From: Tuctoria greenei | Lineage: Eukaryota; Streptophyta; Magnoliopsida; Poales; Poaceae | NCBI GenBank assembly: GCA_036927565.1 | Contig: JAYESD010000002.1 | Location: 142,421,167 to 142,485,166 of the forward strand | Direction: 5' to 3' | DNA: 64,000 nt | The notes under the pieces: generated by a model | Told to the model about the DNA's origin: nothing | Seen by the model: only the letters and a program-made list of their open reading frames with translations | Database searches by the model: none | Shown: positions 11,313 to 22,679 of the stretch, piece after piece | Layout: every line of letters starts with the position of its first letter | How positions within the stretch are numbered: the stretch's first letter is position 1 | Translations under genes and position numbers: made by a program

Positions 11313-13564
11313 TTGCCACGATTCACTAGTTCGTGGCACTAGGATCTATCACCACAGAACACAATCATTGCATTAGGATCTGTTGCCACGATACTCTGGT
11401 TCGTGGCGTCAGGATGCTAATGCAATGGACCACAATCGTTGCATTAGGATCTGTTGCCACGAATCACTAGTTCGTGGCGTCAGGATGCTAATGCCATGGA
11501 ACACAGTCGTTGCATTAGGATCTGTTGCCACAAATTACTGGTTCGTGGCATTACAGAATCCATCGCCACGGACCACAATCGTTGCACTAGGATCTGTTAC
11601 CACGAATTACTGGTTCGTGGCGTTACAGGATCTATCGCCACGAACCACAATCGTTGCATTAGGATTTGTTGCCACGAATTACTGGTTCGTGGCGTTACAG
11701 CTTTATTGCCACAAAACACAATCGTTGCATTAGGATCTGTTGCCACGAATTACTAGTTCGTGGCTTTACAGCTTTATTGCCACGGAACACAGTCGTTGCA
11801 TTAGGGTTTGTTGCCACGAATCAGCAAACAGTTGCATTTGGACCGTAATGCAACGAAACAGAATCGTTGCATTAGGATGTGTTGCCACGATACTCTGGTT
11901 TGTAGCGTTAGTATCAATGGCCACAGACCCCAATCGTAGCAATTAGGATGTGTGGCCACGATTCACTTTTCCGTGGCGTCAGGATGCTAATGCAATGAAA
12001 CACAATCGTTGCATTAGGATATGTTTCCACGAATCACTAGTTCATGGCGTCAGGATGCTAATGCAACAGACCACAATCGTTGGATTAGGATCTGTTGCCA
12101 CGAATTACCGATTCGTGGCGTTGAAGGATCTATCGCCACGGACCACAATCGTTGCATTGGGATCTGTTTCCACGAATTACTGGTTCGTGGCGTTACAACT
12201 TTATTGCCACGGAACACAATCGTTGCATTAGGATATGTTGCCATGAATTACTGGTTCGTGGCGTTACAGCTTTGTTGCCACGGAACATAGTCGTTGCATT
12301 AGGGTCTGTTGCCACGAATCAGCAAACAGTCGCATTTGGACCGTAATACAACGAAACAGAATCGTTGCATTAGGATGTGTTGCCACGATACTCTGGTTCG
12401 TGGCGTTACAAATTTATTGCCACGGAACACAATCGTTGCATTAGGATATGTTGCCACGAATTACTGGTTCGTGGCGTTACAGCTTTATTGCCACGGAACA
12501 CAGTCGTTGCATTAGGATCTGTTACCACGAATCAGCAAACAGTTGCATTTGGACCGTAATGCAACGAAACAGAATCGTTGCATTAAGATGTGTTGCCCCG
12601 ATACTCTGGTTCGTGGCGTTACAGCTTTATTGCCACGGAACACAATCGATGCATTAGGATCTGTTGCCACGAATTACTGATTCGTGGCGTTACAACTTTA
12701 TTGCCACGGAACACAGTCATTGCATTAGGATCTGTTGCCACGAATCAGCAAACAGTTGCATTTGGACCGTAATGCAACGAAACAGAATTGTTGCATTATG
12801 ATGTGTTGCCACGATACTCTGGTTCGTGGCGTTAGTATCAATGGCCACGGACCCCAATCGTAGCAATTAGGATGTCTGGCCACGATTCACTTTTTTGTGG
12901 CGTGAGGATACTAATGCAACAAAACACAATCGTTGCATTAGGATGTCTTGCCATGATTCACTAGTTTGTGGCATCAGGATGCTAATGCAACAGACCACAA
13001 TCGTTGCATTAGGATCTGTTTCCACGAATTACTGGTTCGTGGCGTTACAGGATCTATCGCCACGGAACACAATCGTTGCATTAGGAAGTGTTGCACTAGG
13101 ATCTATCGCCACAGATTCACTAGTTCGTGGCACTAGGATCTATCGCCACGGAACACAATCGTTGCTTTAGGATCTATTGCCACGATACTCTGGTTTGTGG
13201 CGTTAGTATCAATGGCCACGAACCCCAATCGTAGCAATTAGGATGTGTGGCCACGAATCACTTTTTTCGTGGCGTCAGGATACTAATGCAACAATACACA
13301 ATCTTTGCATTAGGATGTCTTGCCACGATTCACTGGTTCGTTGCGTTAGGATCTATCGCCACAGGACCACAATCGTTGCATTAGGATCTGTTGCCGCGAA
13401 TTACTGGTTCGTGGCGTTACATGATCTATCGCCACGGAACACAATCATTGCATTAGGATGTGTTTCCATGATACTCTGGTTCGTGGCGTTAGTATCAATG
13501 GCCACAGACCCCAATCATAGCAATTAGGATGTGTGGGCACGATTCACTTTTTTGTGGCGTCAGG
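11313..13564. repeat. 71-bp hairpin tandem array (about 31 units)
   Basis: The unit is 71 bp; for example identical phases recur at 12377 and 12448. Each unit contains GCCACGAA, a 7-base spacer and TTCGTGGC, a perfect 8-bp inverted repeat, followed by a GCCACGGAACACAATCGTTG segment and GCATTAGGATCTG. Variant units (CAGCAAACAGTTGC at 11818, 12316, 12528 and 12743; ATCAATGGCCAC at about 11912, 12838, 13210 and 13495) give a higher-order pattern. Because 71 is not a multiple of three and the unit lacks stops in most frames, staggered open frames occur in all three plus-strand frames; they are by-products. It may be the subterminal region of a DNA transposon. No terminal inverted repeat was found. 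Confidence 0.9.
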
Positions 13565-14200
13565 ACCCCTTTCATTTACCTAACATAATGTCTGATTTAA
13601 CTTCAACCAATTAGATGATGACACATAAGCGCGGAGTACGCATGGGAGAACCGAAGTTGCATCCCCAGATGGTTGCCACGTACGTTCATGCTCCAAATCT
13701 TATAGCCAAGGGCACACTGCACGGTTCCCGTGATTGTACCACCCTGCCCTGATGATTGCCACGTACGCGAGCACACCGAATCTTGCAGGGTGCACGGGCA
13801 CACACGAACTCCATGTCCAAACTTTGCTCAACGATCCGAATAACTCGGCGTGCACGATCGATCATCATGCGCACGAATAATATTATGAAATTATCAACTT
13901 TGATGATTCAATAATCTCAATCAAGTTTCATCCAACCTACCAACAAAAAATTGGATCGTCCAGTCCATCCAACCAAACGTTAATTTGGATGATCCAATAC
14001 ATAAAGAAATGGATGATCTATCTCCAATCGAACTTCGACGTCAAACCAAACGCAATTGATGACTGAGTACTTTGTCACATGTCACTAGAGTGTACGCACA
14101 AATGACAAATACACGGCCTCAACACCGGGTTTCGGGTGCATCATGGACTAACCACATGACCCGACCAAACACTCACGTAATTACCATACACCTGCAAGAG
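13565..14200. other. Intergenic, no gene seen
   Basis: Non-coding sequence with a short internal near-duplication: GATGGTTGCCACGTACG at about 13670 and GATGATTGCCACGTACG at about 13751, each followed by a CCAAATCTT or CCGAATCTT stretch. No domain, RNA gene or clear transposon end was recognised. Confidence 0.6.
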
Positions 14201-14209
14201 CAACCATCT

Positions 14210-14930
14210 GGCCACATCCACCAACGCATCCCGACCATGCGAAAGGATGACGAGCAGCGCCAGGTGAACACGTTGCAGCGGCGGCGCAATGGAAAACGGT
14301 GGCAGCGGACGGTGACGTACCTGGATGTTGGCGTAGTCGACCTCGCACATCTTCCGCGAGTCGTTCACCTTCCGCGGCGAGCTGAACCACACTGGCAGGA
14401 ACTCCTCGGTTTCACAGTCGAAGCATGACTTGGAGAAATGGGCCACCAACGCATCCTGACCCTGCGAAAGGATGATGAGTAGCGGCAGGTGAACACCATG
14501 CAGCGGTGGCGCAATGGAAAACGGTGGCAGCGGACGGCGACGTACCTGGATGTTGGTGTAGTCGACCTCGCACATCTTCCGCGAGTCGTTCACCTTCCAA
14601 CGGAAGACATGCAGGTGCTTCGTCCACAGCCAGAACGCCGCATCTGGCGATGTGACATTGACAAAGCAGTAGCCCTTGTTGGCCTCGGACCTGGCAAATG
14701 CAACAAACGAGGTTAAGTATCAATCAGTAAAAGACCGGAGCTTGATTAGTATAATCATATATTTCAAAGCATAGGCGTGGTACTTGAAGTCAAATGGAAC
14801 GTGAATAAAATCGTTAAACCGACTTGACGCGGCCAACTGCAATTTTCGCGTTCTCCTCGGCATAGTGCTGATCAATGATGTTCATTACTTTTTGCCCCCT
14901 GACGACTCAGTGCTGGACTAACGACGCTGA
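14210..14930 (-). pseudogene. MEI2-like C-terminal RRM gene fragment, partly duplicated
   Basis: On the minus strand a spliced exon at 14690-14546, bordered by TTTGCCAG and GTACGTCG, encodes SEANKGYCFVNV through RKMCEVDYTNIQ. This matches the end of the plant MEI2/TEL-type RNA recognition motif, which has NKGYAFVN and SRKVCQVTYARIQ. Upstream, 14915-14770 encodes KVMNIIDQHYAEENAK and, in a shifted frame, DFIHVPFDFK, which match the first half of the same RRM. The exon end plus the following intron start is repeated at about 14375-14210 (about 165 bp, roughly 90% alike by eye). MEI2-like proteins bind RNA and control meiosis or leaf initiation. Here there are only broken pieces, probably captured or duplicated gene fragments near a DNA transposon. 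Confidence 0.72.
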
Positions 14931-15075
14931 TGATCCGCAATATACTCAACGATGTAAAAAATCAGGTATTAACGCATCAACAAACGGCTAGCAGATAGCA
15001 GATTTAAAAGTATGTTGCAGATCATCAGCGTCCTCAGTCCAGAAGTAGGGTAGAAGCGGCGCCGTGGCCGCCGCG
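14931..15075. other. Linker between MEI2 fragment and inverted-repeat region, nothing seen
   Basis: No open frame with a recognisable product. It may hold further decayed exon or intron sequence of the MEI2-like fragment, but I cannot support that. Confidence 0.4.
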
Positions 15076-15077
15076 AA

Positions 15078-15180
15078 CTCGAGAATGGATGAGGAGAAGG
15101 CTCATCGCCAACGGATCGAGGGGACGGAAGCTACACGATCGCTAAGGGCGATGAGCCTTCCCCTAGATCTGTTCTCGAGT
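15078..15180. repeat. Imperfect inverted repeat
   Basis: CTCGAGAATGGATGAGG... on the left is mirrored by ...CTGTTCTCGAG on the right. The inner halves GAAGGCTCATCGCC and GGCGATGAGCCTTC match perfectly. Arms are about 33 bp and separated by about 35 bp. The GC-rich sequence to its right (15180-15340) has open frames but no recognisable product. Confidence 0.6.
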
Positions 15181-15418
15181 GGCGGGCCAGCGGTGGGGGC
15201 GCAGGGGCGGCGGGCCGGCGGCGGAGCCGGGGGCACAGCGGCGGGGCGCGGCAGGCGACGTTGTGCGGCAGGGCGACAGAAAATTTATTTCCGCTCGCCT
15301 AGGCCCAGAGCCAGGCCTGCCTTTAAGACCATCCGCAGTGGTTCACGGTAAAGCGGTGATGGGACGCGGATCGGTTCCAATTGAATTCAAAGATGCGCAT
15401 GCGGGATGCATAACCTTT

Positions 15419-15514
15419 GCAGTACTGCAGGTGCGGTAACAGTCACAGACATGTGGGTCCCACAGATAGCCAGACCCACATGTTAGTGACTATTACTACA
15501 CCTGCAGTACCGCA
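15419..15514. mobile_element. Foldback MITE-like hairpin
   Basis: The left arm starts GCAGTACTGCAGGTG and runs to ACATGTGGGTC. The right arm, from GACCCACATG to CACCTGCAGTACCGC, is its reverse complement with about five differences over about 40 bp. The loop is about 12 bp. The whole is about 96 bp, typical of a small non-autonomous element. A target duplication was not recognised. Confidence 0.65.
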
Positions 15515-15669
15515 GGTGATTTCAATGCATGTGCTGCGCGCGTCTAAGGTGCCTCGGTGACTAGCGCGCACGTAAGCTCGGTGCGCCCGGTCGCATCAGC
15601 CACCTGTACAAATGGCTACGGCTTGAACGAAGGACGAAACCTTTTATGCGGCAAACAACAACGTATAAT

Positions 15670-16020
15670 ACTTCCTCTGCCCCAACTAAACTCTATTTCT
15701 ATTTTGGTCGAACTAATTACCTTTGACAAATGATTTATATGGAATTTATTAACTTCAATAACATGTAGTACTAGATTGTATATTATGGAAATATTTTCAT
15801 GGTGAATCTAAAAGTACAATTCTTGTATTGTTAAAACAGATCAAAATTGCGTAAATCTGAAAGATAGATTTGACGAAACATAAGACTTCCCTTTGAAAAA
15901 TTTTTTATACTTTACATTAGTTTTACATATGTAATATGCACATAGGATATATCACTAAATAGTTTTTGCAAAGAAAAAACATGCAGGAGAAATATGTATA
16001 TCCCATATATATGCTACTAC
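15670..16020. repeat. Possible Stowaway-like remnant and AT-rich intergenic sequence
   Basis: TACTTCCTCTGCCCCAACTA at about 15670 resembles a mutated grass Stowaway end. A ragged counterpart (AAGACTTCCCTTTG) sits near 15880. The rest is AT-rich sequence without a gene. Confidence 0.4.
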
Positions 16021-16028
16021 TACGTAAA

Positions 16029-16140
16029 TTAGGGGTGGGCAAATAAACCGAGACCGAAAAACCGAAACCGATAAAACCGAGACCGGAATTGAAAAGACCA
16101 AAATATCGGGTATCGAGTACTTTTCGGGTAGCAAATATAA
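16029..16140. mobile_element. Possible hAT-type terminal sequence
   Basis: AGGGGTGGGCAAATAAACCG followed by repeated ACCGAAA/CCGAGACCG motifs resembles the ends of plant hAT elements, which begin with a G-rich stretch and have CCG-type subterminal repeats. The opposite end was not found, so this is a tentative call. Confidence 0.35.
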
Positions 16141-16212
16141 ATAACTGAAAATAAATGTCGGGTTCGGACGGATGAATTCATTGTGGAGCTACATGTCACA
16201 TACTTAATTATA

Positions 16213-19200
16213 CTAAAAATCTTCATCTTCGCTGTCGTCCCCCCACAATGGAGCTACATGACCATCATTGGTATATGTATCGTCGTCGTCGTCATCTTCA
16301 TTTTCTGATGCAACTCCATCTTCCTCAAACCGATCACCTGACGTTGTCATTATAAGAGTGGAAGCAACGCCGCTGGCTCCCTCAATGTCATTCCTAGCCC
16401 ATGCGGTCGTATCCTCATTATTGATATCATCAGTAAGCAGATCATCATGAAATGTCTCAGCCTCCATCGTCTCAGTCACATTATTTTCACTGTCTCTAGG
16501 GGGCATGGCAGAAAGGTTTCGTGGCTTCGTTTTAACAATTGTAGCCCATTTAGGATGCTTCACACTTGGAACATAAAAAACTTGTTCTGCTTGGGTGGCT
16601 AGAATGTAAGGCTCATACTGGAATCGAAACAGAGTAGTGTCAACATCTATCATTCTGTATTGATCCTTTTTGTAGCCTCTGCTTTGGTTCTGACTGCTTC
16701 CAAAAGGCCGATGAAACCATTCACACTGAAATAACATAACCTCCTGATTTTTTTCAAAATCAACAGCAATGATTTTCTTGATTACTCCAAACCAATCATG
16801 ATCAGTGCCCCGAACAACAATACCACTGTTTTGGGTCCGTAAATCTTTTTCCACATTTGCAGTTCGAAAGAAGAATCCATTGATGAATAACCGACTAAAA
16901 AAACGTGCCCGACGATCAGGTCCTCTAGATAATGCATACAGATAATCGGTTGCTTTGCCTTCTTTGTGTAATGTCGTAATCTATACACATTAGTATAACA
17001 GGGGGTTATCGACGACAAACCAATTTCAGAACACATATTTGTTCAATATTTCATCAAAGTGCAAACTTGCATGTACTTACTCGTTTCTGAAACCAATCAA
17101 CAAACTCATCTCTATGGCGTTTATCAACATCACGAGAATGAATCTTTTTCAGTTCTTCAATATGCTCACTGAAAAGGGTACAAAATTAAATTAGCCATCT
17201 ACAATAAGCCATATATATAGTATACAACATCTGAGTTATACGTTATTACTTGATCCATGGAGCGGCCTCTTCAACGTTAGTAATAAGATAATGCCTGATG
17301 TTATGTAGTTCCACCATAGTAAGCTGGTCCCATTTATACCCTTTTTTAGAATTATCAACTTCTGTAAATATGTTAGAATTATCAACAGAAGGTTCATTTG
17401 TAGCTGCAGCTTCATGACATTCTGGCCTATTACGCTTGGTGCTGATGTTATCCAAAAACCGACTACAAAAAGTCATACACTCTTCGACAATATATCCCTC
17501 AGCTATAGAATCCTCCGGGTGAGCTTTGTTACGTACATACCTCTTCAATGTACCAAGGTACCTCTCAATTGGATACATCCATCTGTAAGAAACAGTTCCA
17601 CCCAACCGTGCTTCTTCGACAAGATGGGTTGGAAGATGTACCATGATATCAAAGAAAGCGGGCGGAAACAACATCTCAAGCTTACAAATTGTTTTGAAAT
17701 TTGTTTGCTCATCTTATTCAAATCTGGTTCCGCCAATTCTTTAGAACAAATTCCAGAAAAGAATGTGCTAAACTCAATTAAAGGTGCAACAACCTTTCCA
17801 GGCAATATGTTACGTATTGCAATAGGAAGGAGCTTCTGAAATATAATATGGCAGTCATGAGTTTTTAGACCCGATACCTTACATGCTTTTATGTCCACAC
17901 ATCTCTTGATGTTTGAGGCATAACCATCGGGCACCTTCACATTCCCCAAAAACTTGCACAAGGTGGTCTTCTCATCTTTGCCCAAAGTATATAATGCTGG
18001 TGGGAATGTGTACTTGCTCTTTATGAACTTCGGATGTTGATCTGGCCGTATACCCATATCCTTCATATCAAGATGAGCTTGTAGACTATCTTTTGTTTTA
18101 CCATCCATAGCAAGCAATGTCCCCAATATGCTATCACAAATGTTTTTCTCAATGTGCATGACATCCAAGTTATGCCTTATTAGCAATGTATTCCAATAAG
18201 GGAGGTCAAAAAATATACTTTTCTTCTTCCAATTATGCCATCTATTTTCCTCGGTGTGCTTTCTCTTATTATTCTTCGGTCCAAAACTCACTTGATCAAA
18301 ACACTCGTAATTATTGGGGTACTTCGTCGCCAGAGAGTGATGTTGGAGCCTCTCTATTCTCTGCCTTGTTGTTGAAAGAACCTTTGTTTCGACGCCATCT
18401 GTGATCCTGAGGTAGGAAACGATGATGACCCATGTAACAATGCTTTCATCTATATTTCAACCAGAAGGCGTCAGTGTTTATATGGCAGTATGGACATGCT
18501 AGCTTCCCTTTTGTGCTCCATCCACATAGCATTGCATATGTTGGAAAATCATTTATTGTCCACAATAAAGAAGCTCGCATGACAAATGTCTCTTTCTTTA
18601 AACTGTCATATGTTTCAACACCATCAGACCATAATTTCAGTAGCTCATCAATCAAAGGCTGCAGATACACATCAATGTTGTTTCCAAGTGACTTTGGCCC
18701 AGGAATTATCATTGACATCACCCAATAAGACTGCTTCATACACAACCAAGGTGGTAGATTATAAGGGATTAGAATCACAGACCATGTACTGTAAGAAACA
18801 TTCATTACCCCAAAAGGATTGAAACCATCAGATGCTAGCCCAAGTCTTATGTTGCGAGGATCAGATGAGAAATTTGGGTGAATGCTATCAAAATGCTTCC
18901 ATGCTTTCGAATTGGCGGGATGGCGTAATATTTCATCATCAGCACGACCTTCTTTGTGCCAGCGCATGTTTGATGCCGTTGATTCTCCCATATAAAACCT
19001 TTGTAGACGGGGAATAAGAGGGAAATAACGTAGAATATTGCGTGCTACAAGCTTCTTGGATTTTCCACAAAGTAAAGCCTCTCTTGCATCCCCAGCAGTA
19101 CTATTTTTCCATCTTAATTCACCACATTTTGGGCAACTATTCAGCAGAGAATAGTCCTTCCGGAATAACACACAGTCATTGACACATGCATCGATCTATT

Positions 19201-19831
19201 GGTAGTCCAGCCCGAGGTCACGAACAACCTTCTGAAGTTTATCAAGTGTATTAGGAATGCAGTGGCCCTTTGGAAGTGCAAATGAGAATAGTTCAAGTAA
19301 CATCTCACAAGCTACTTTGCTCATACCAGTTAAACACTTTATCTGGTAGAACCTGACAATGTAGGATAATTGCGTCAGCTGCGAACAACCTGGATACAAC
19401 TCCTTTTTGGCATCAGTTAATAAGTCATAGAACTTCTTTGCATCCCCAGTTGGCTCCTGTTGGTTTATAGAATTTTCTTGATCATTGACATCTGCTGAAG
19501 TACCACCATGATCAGTGCCTCTAAGTAGACTGGACAACATATTTTGCATAGCACCATCATCAGAAATTATCTCCTCATTATTTGTTGATTCCTCAGCAAT
19601 ATTTTCCTGAACTCGTATTTCTCCATGGTGTATCCAACAAGTATAATCCAATAACATCCCATTTCTGAGCAGGTGTAAATGAACTCCCTTGCGTGTCTCG
19701 TGGCAAATATTACGACATCTCGTGCAAGGACAAGGCATAGTTCCTCCTTCACGAGTGCCCTGAAATGCAAATTTAAAAATGACTTCATTCCATCCCGCCA
19801 CTCCATTGTATGCCTGTCTTTTCCCATCCAT
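16213..19831 (-). pseudogene. CACTA (En/Spm) TNPD-type transposase, decayed
   Basis: Reading right to left: a transposase-associated domain (19831-19600; PCPCTRCRN, CWIHHGE), then the Transposase_21 catalytic region (19171-18446 and 18400-17950; KCGELRW, RWHKEGRADDEILRHPAD-like, LACPYC, LDVMHIEKNICDS), then a DUF4218 region (17950-17250; DCHIIFQKLLPIAIR, FPPAFFDIMVHLPTHL). Two probable introns follow, with an exon at about 17170-17075 (EHIEELKKIHSRDVDKRHRDE). A long DUF4216 exon runs from about 16990 to 16213, ending in an acidic tail (DDDDDD, GDDSEDEDF). Disruptions: TAG at 19198-19196, TGA at 18448-18446, frameshifts near 18315 and 17700. Start MDGKRQAYNG at 19831 fits the domain. Intact relatives cut and paste CACTA elements; this copy is inactive as it stands. 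The CACTA ends were not located. Confidence 0.9.
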
Positions 19832-19934
19832 GTCTTATATTCTGACATCGCTTCCTACAATTCAATCAGCCATCAGCCTATCCGTAAGAGGATAGATGTA
19901 CAAGAACACATTATGTGAGCAATTGTACCTAGCT

Positions 19935-20310
19935 GTTGTTACTCCACGCGCTGCGGCCAGCAGATTCTCCTACAAGCGTGGCGGCCGGCAAATGCTCCTC
20001 CAAGCATGGCAGCCGGCGGTTGGTCCTCCCAGCTTGGCGGCCGGCGGATACTCCTACAAGAGTGGCGGCCAGCGGATGCTCCTACAAGCGTGGCGGCCGG
20101 CCGATGCTCCTCCAAGCTTGGCGGCCAGCGGATGCTCCTCATAGCGTAGCGGCCGGCGGATGCTCCTCCAAGCGTGGCGGCCGGCGGATGCTCTTCCAAG
20201 CGTGGCGGCCGGCAAATGCTCCTCCAAGTGTGGCAGCCCGTGGATGCTCCTTACAAGTGTGGCGGTCGGCGGATACTCCTACAATCGTGGCGGATGCTCC
20301 AACAAGCGCA
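19935..20310. repeat. 28-bp GC-rich tandem array (about 13 units)
   Basis: The unit is GATGCTCCTCCAAGCGTGGC plus GGCCGGCG (28 bp), repeated with small variations immediately upstream of the CACTA transposase start. It could be the subterminal repeat region of that element. Open frames through it on both strands only reflect the repeat, because 28 is not a multiple of three and stop codons are absent. Confidence 0.85.
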
Positions 20311-20744
20311 TTGCGGAGAGGGGGCCGGTGTTGCCGGTCGAAGGGTACCATAATAAAATATTATTTTTGTTTCTTATTTTCCTTCTTCATTCGGCGTGAC
20401 AAAAATTTCCCGCCGCAGGCAGGCAGGCAGGACGAAAAAGCTGGGCCGCTTGTTATTTGTGGGCTGAAACTGCGCGGATTCACTTTATATTCAAGCTGGG
20501 TTTTCGCGCATTCATGACGCTTGCACAGAGCCGAAGGCCTCGAAAGGTCCAGTCCTATCACCGGATTTTCGTGAGATCCTCAAGGGACGCTGCTTTCGAT
20601 GTTTGGCCTCTTCATCCTCGCCTTCTTAAACCCCCCCCCCCCCCCCCCCCCCCCCATTGCTTCCAGGCTCAAGTTCCCGACTAATTCCCATCCATGCTCC
20701 CGTGTGTTGCCTGAGAAGTCCTTTGCCTCTGTTGTCGCAGCGCC
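20311..20744. other. Intergenic; C homopolymer run at about 20631-20655
   Basis: No gene recognised. A run of about 25 C residues lies near 20631, a region where read errors and length variation are likely. TTTCCCGCCG and (GCAG)n stretches lie near 20405. Confidence 0.5.
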
Positions 20745-21647
20745 ATGCCTTGCAACCATGTTAGACGCGAGAAGGTACCTGCAGGCTCACCGTCCCTGCA
20801 CCCTCGTGAGGGGCAATGCACGGTGGTCAACAACCGCCTCATGACGATGGAGTTTATCCGTTTGCGCTGCCAAGCAGCTGTTCTGGGACCCAGAGGAGGT
20901 CACAGCGAGGCGACGCCCATGGAGATCACCCTGGCCATCCATCACCAACTTGAAATCCCAGATTGGGCTTTCATCGTGTCCATGTTTGGGGATGGTGAGT
21001 TCCTGGTGCTGTTCACCCGTGATGACTATCGGGAGCTCGCCATCGAGACGGCAATCATCTCCATGCCGGATGATAACCACTACTTCCGGCCATGGATCTT
21101 TGGCGTCGGTGTGCCGATCGTCGGGTGGTTCTTCCACGTGCAGGTTGTCATCGAGAACCTCCCTCTGCATGTCTAGTCTGCGGAGGGCATCAGACAGGTT
21201 CTGGGTGACGTCTTCCTCTTTGATCACTTCGATTCTTCCACTTACCACTGGGAGCATGCTGACCTGTGCACGGTCATTGGTTGGATGAAAGACCCAAGCC
21301 TCCTGCCTCGGGCCAAAATGGCCACCTTCTTTGCAGGAAGTGATGGCCAAACTGGAAGTGACGGCGGGCCGCCAGCGGAACCTTTCAACCATGCCGCAGT
21401 GGTCTGGCCTGGCGGCCTCACGACGGAGCTCATCATCCTCCTGGATCACTACCTCGACTATACGCCGCCGGTCCACCGCAACTCCCCGACCTCCTTGTCA
21501 TCAAGCGACTATTCTGAAGGACACTCCTCGGTGTCCTCGAACTCTTCGGGGGACACCTTCCGCGACCGAAGAGATTCTACTAGCGGCGTGGGGAAGTGGA
21601 TGAGGCGAATAAACAGCTCTTTTAGTATGGCTACCAAAGTGTCCTAG
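20745..21647 (+). pseudogene. DUF4283-like grass protein, one in-frame stop
   Basis: Translates as MPCNHVRREKVPAG..., then a DUF4283-like core at about 20920-21270: FIVSMFGDGEFLVLFTRDDY, FRPWIFGVG, VVIENLPLHV, then after the stop SAEGIRQVLGD and CTVIGWMKDPSLLPRA. This layout (an RNA-binding-like fold with W/SxxE) is common in grass retroelement-derived proteins and LINE ORF1-like proteins. A single TAG at 21174-21176 sits where family members have tryptophan; the frame stays open on both sides and ends at TAG 21645. The intact frame around one stop suggests recent loss, or a sequencing error. Function unknown. The start is uncertain because the N-terminal region is not conserved. Confidence 0.65.
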
Positions 21648-22030
21648 CTCATGTGTTACGTTTCCTATGGAAACTAAAAATCCTTTACAAATCCTATCCT
21701 TCAAAGGGGGCCTATTTTTGAGAGGATTACGACTGGATTAATTTCCGTGAAAAGATTTCCTGTTTAACATTTTGATTGTCCTTCCTTTTTTCAAACTTTT
21801 TCTTCCTCGTATTGTCTTCACTTTTTTTTCCAGTCCTAGCTACCGACCTGTTGCATTTTCCTATTACTACTACTTTACAGACCGCTTTGCGGGCCCCGCT
21901 GCGAGCGATCTCCTGGCAACTCCACCGGTTTGGGGACAAGGAGGGTTTGGCGATCGAAAAATTCAAACTAATTTTGCACAGATAGTACATCAATGAACAA
22001 GAACATGAAGTACATTTAACTTAAAAACAT
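21648..22030. other. Intergenic, no gene seen
   Basis: A T-rich and pyrimidine-rich stretch with no recognisable coding or RNA feature. It lies between the DUF4283-like pseudogene and two short Stowaway hairpins. Confidence 0.5.
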
Positions 22031-22118
22031 TACTCCCTCCGTCCCAAAATACTTGTCCCTTTCGATGGAGGGAGTATCTCCGTCCCAAAATACTTGTCGC
22101 TTTGGATGGAGGGAGTAT
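22031..22118. mobile_element. Two adjoining short Stowaway-type hairpins
   Basis: TACTCCCTCCGTCCCAAAAT ... GGAGGGAGTA occupies 22031-22076. A second copy (TCTCCGTCCCAAAATACTTG ... GGAGGGAGTA) follows directly to 22118. TACTCCCTCCG/CGGAGGGAGTA is the standard grass Stowaway terminal repeat, with TA target sites. Each is only 42-46 bp and so is an internally deleted form. Confidence 0.8.
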
Positions 22119-22238
22119 AATACAAACACAAGAAAAGATAAACTACAACTAAAATCATGAAACGAAAAACTACAAACTAAAAACATGAAACGAAAAACTA
22201 CAACTAAAAACATGAAAAGAAAACACCTAAATACTACT

Positions 22239-22679
22239 CTACTCAGCCTCCACCTCCTCCTCCTCGGGTGGGTCCTCGGGCTCCTGACCCTCCTCTAGCG
22301 CCTCGTGCTCTAGCAGCAGAAGGTGACCCAGTCTCAAGGCCGCCGCCACGACGAGGTTGCGATGACCCGCGATGCCGAGCTCGGTCGCCATCGTGTCCCA
22401 GAGGGAGTCGAGACGAGAGGCCACGTGCGAGAGGCTGAAGACGTAGTGGCCCGTGGTGTCCATTCCAGTACTTTGTGGAAGGGTACCGAGCCCAAGGCGT
22501 TCCATGGAGTGAGATTTATCCGTAAATACATCTCGGTCCATGTTGAACAAAAGGGTATACTTCACGCGCGGCATCGAGGGGGGGTCCAGCCGTGGCCGCT
22601 TACTGGCGGCCGGGTCCCTCAGCAGGCTCAGTGGCGGAGGGTTGCTCAAGCTCAAAAGCATTTTCTGTATACTAGCCAC
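22239..22679 (-). CDS. LGLGTLP/DTTGHY family protein, copy 1 (unknown function)
   Basis: An intronless frame of about 146 codons. The core reads RLGLGTLPQSTGMDTTGHY, then VASRLDSLWDTMATELG and AGHRNLV, then an acidic end (EDPPEEEEVEAE). The same three blocks occur in copies at 28235-28665, 45967-46611 and 47756-48502, so this is a real family. The aligned start codon is GTG at 22679; the first ATG is six codons in (22661), so the original start may be lost. Just past the stop, GAGTAGAGTAGTATTTAGG resembles the 3' flank of copy 5. I recognise no domain. No signal peptide or membrane segment is evident; the N-terminal part is basic (SKRPRLD) and could be a nuclear signal. Confidence 0.6.
   Translation of the reverse strand: MASIQKMLLSLSNPPPLSLLRDPAASKRPRLDPPSMPRVKYTLLFNMDRDVFTDKSHSMERLGLGTLPQSTGMDTTGHYVFSLSHVASRLDSLWDTMATELGIAGHRNLVVAAALRLGHLLLLEHEALEEGQEPEDPPEEEEVEAE

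Noticed and set aside
11383..13527. Many overlapping plus-strand open frames in the 71-bp array
   Set aside because: They follow from a stop-poor unit whose length is not a multiple of three; the same peptide phases recur in each frame. No gene.
11313..13564. CRISPR-like look of regular repeats
   Set aside because: Units vary throughout, there are no unique spacers of constant length, and the sequence is eukaryotic.
15064..15439. Open frames in the GC-rich segment
   Set aside because: No similarity, no promoter signal, overlapping an inverted repeat.
19896..20517. Frames encoding WRPADAP-like repeats
   Set aside because: Translation of the 28-bp tandem array in successive frames; not a protein gene.
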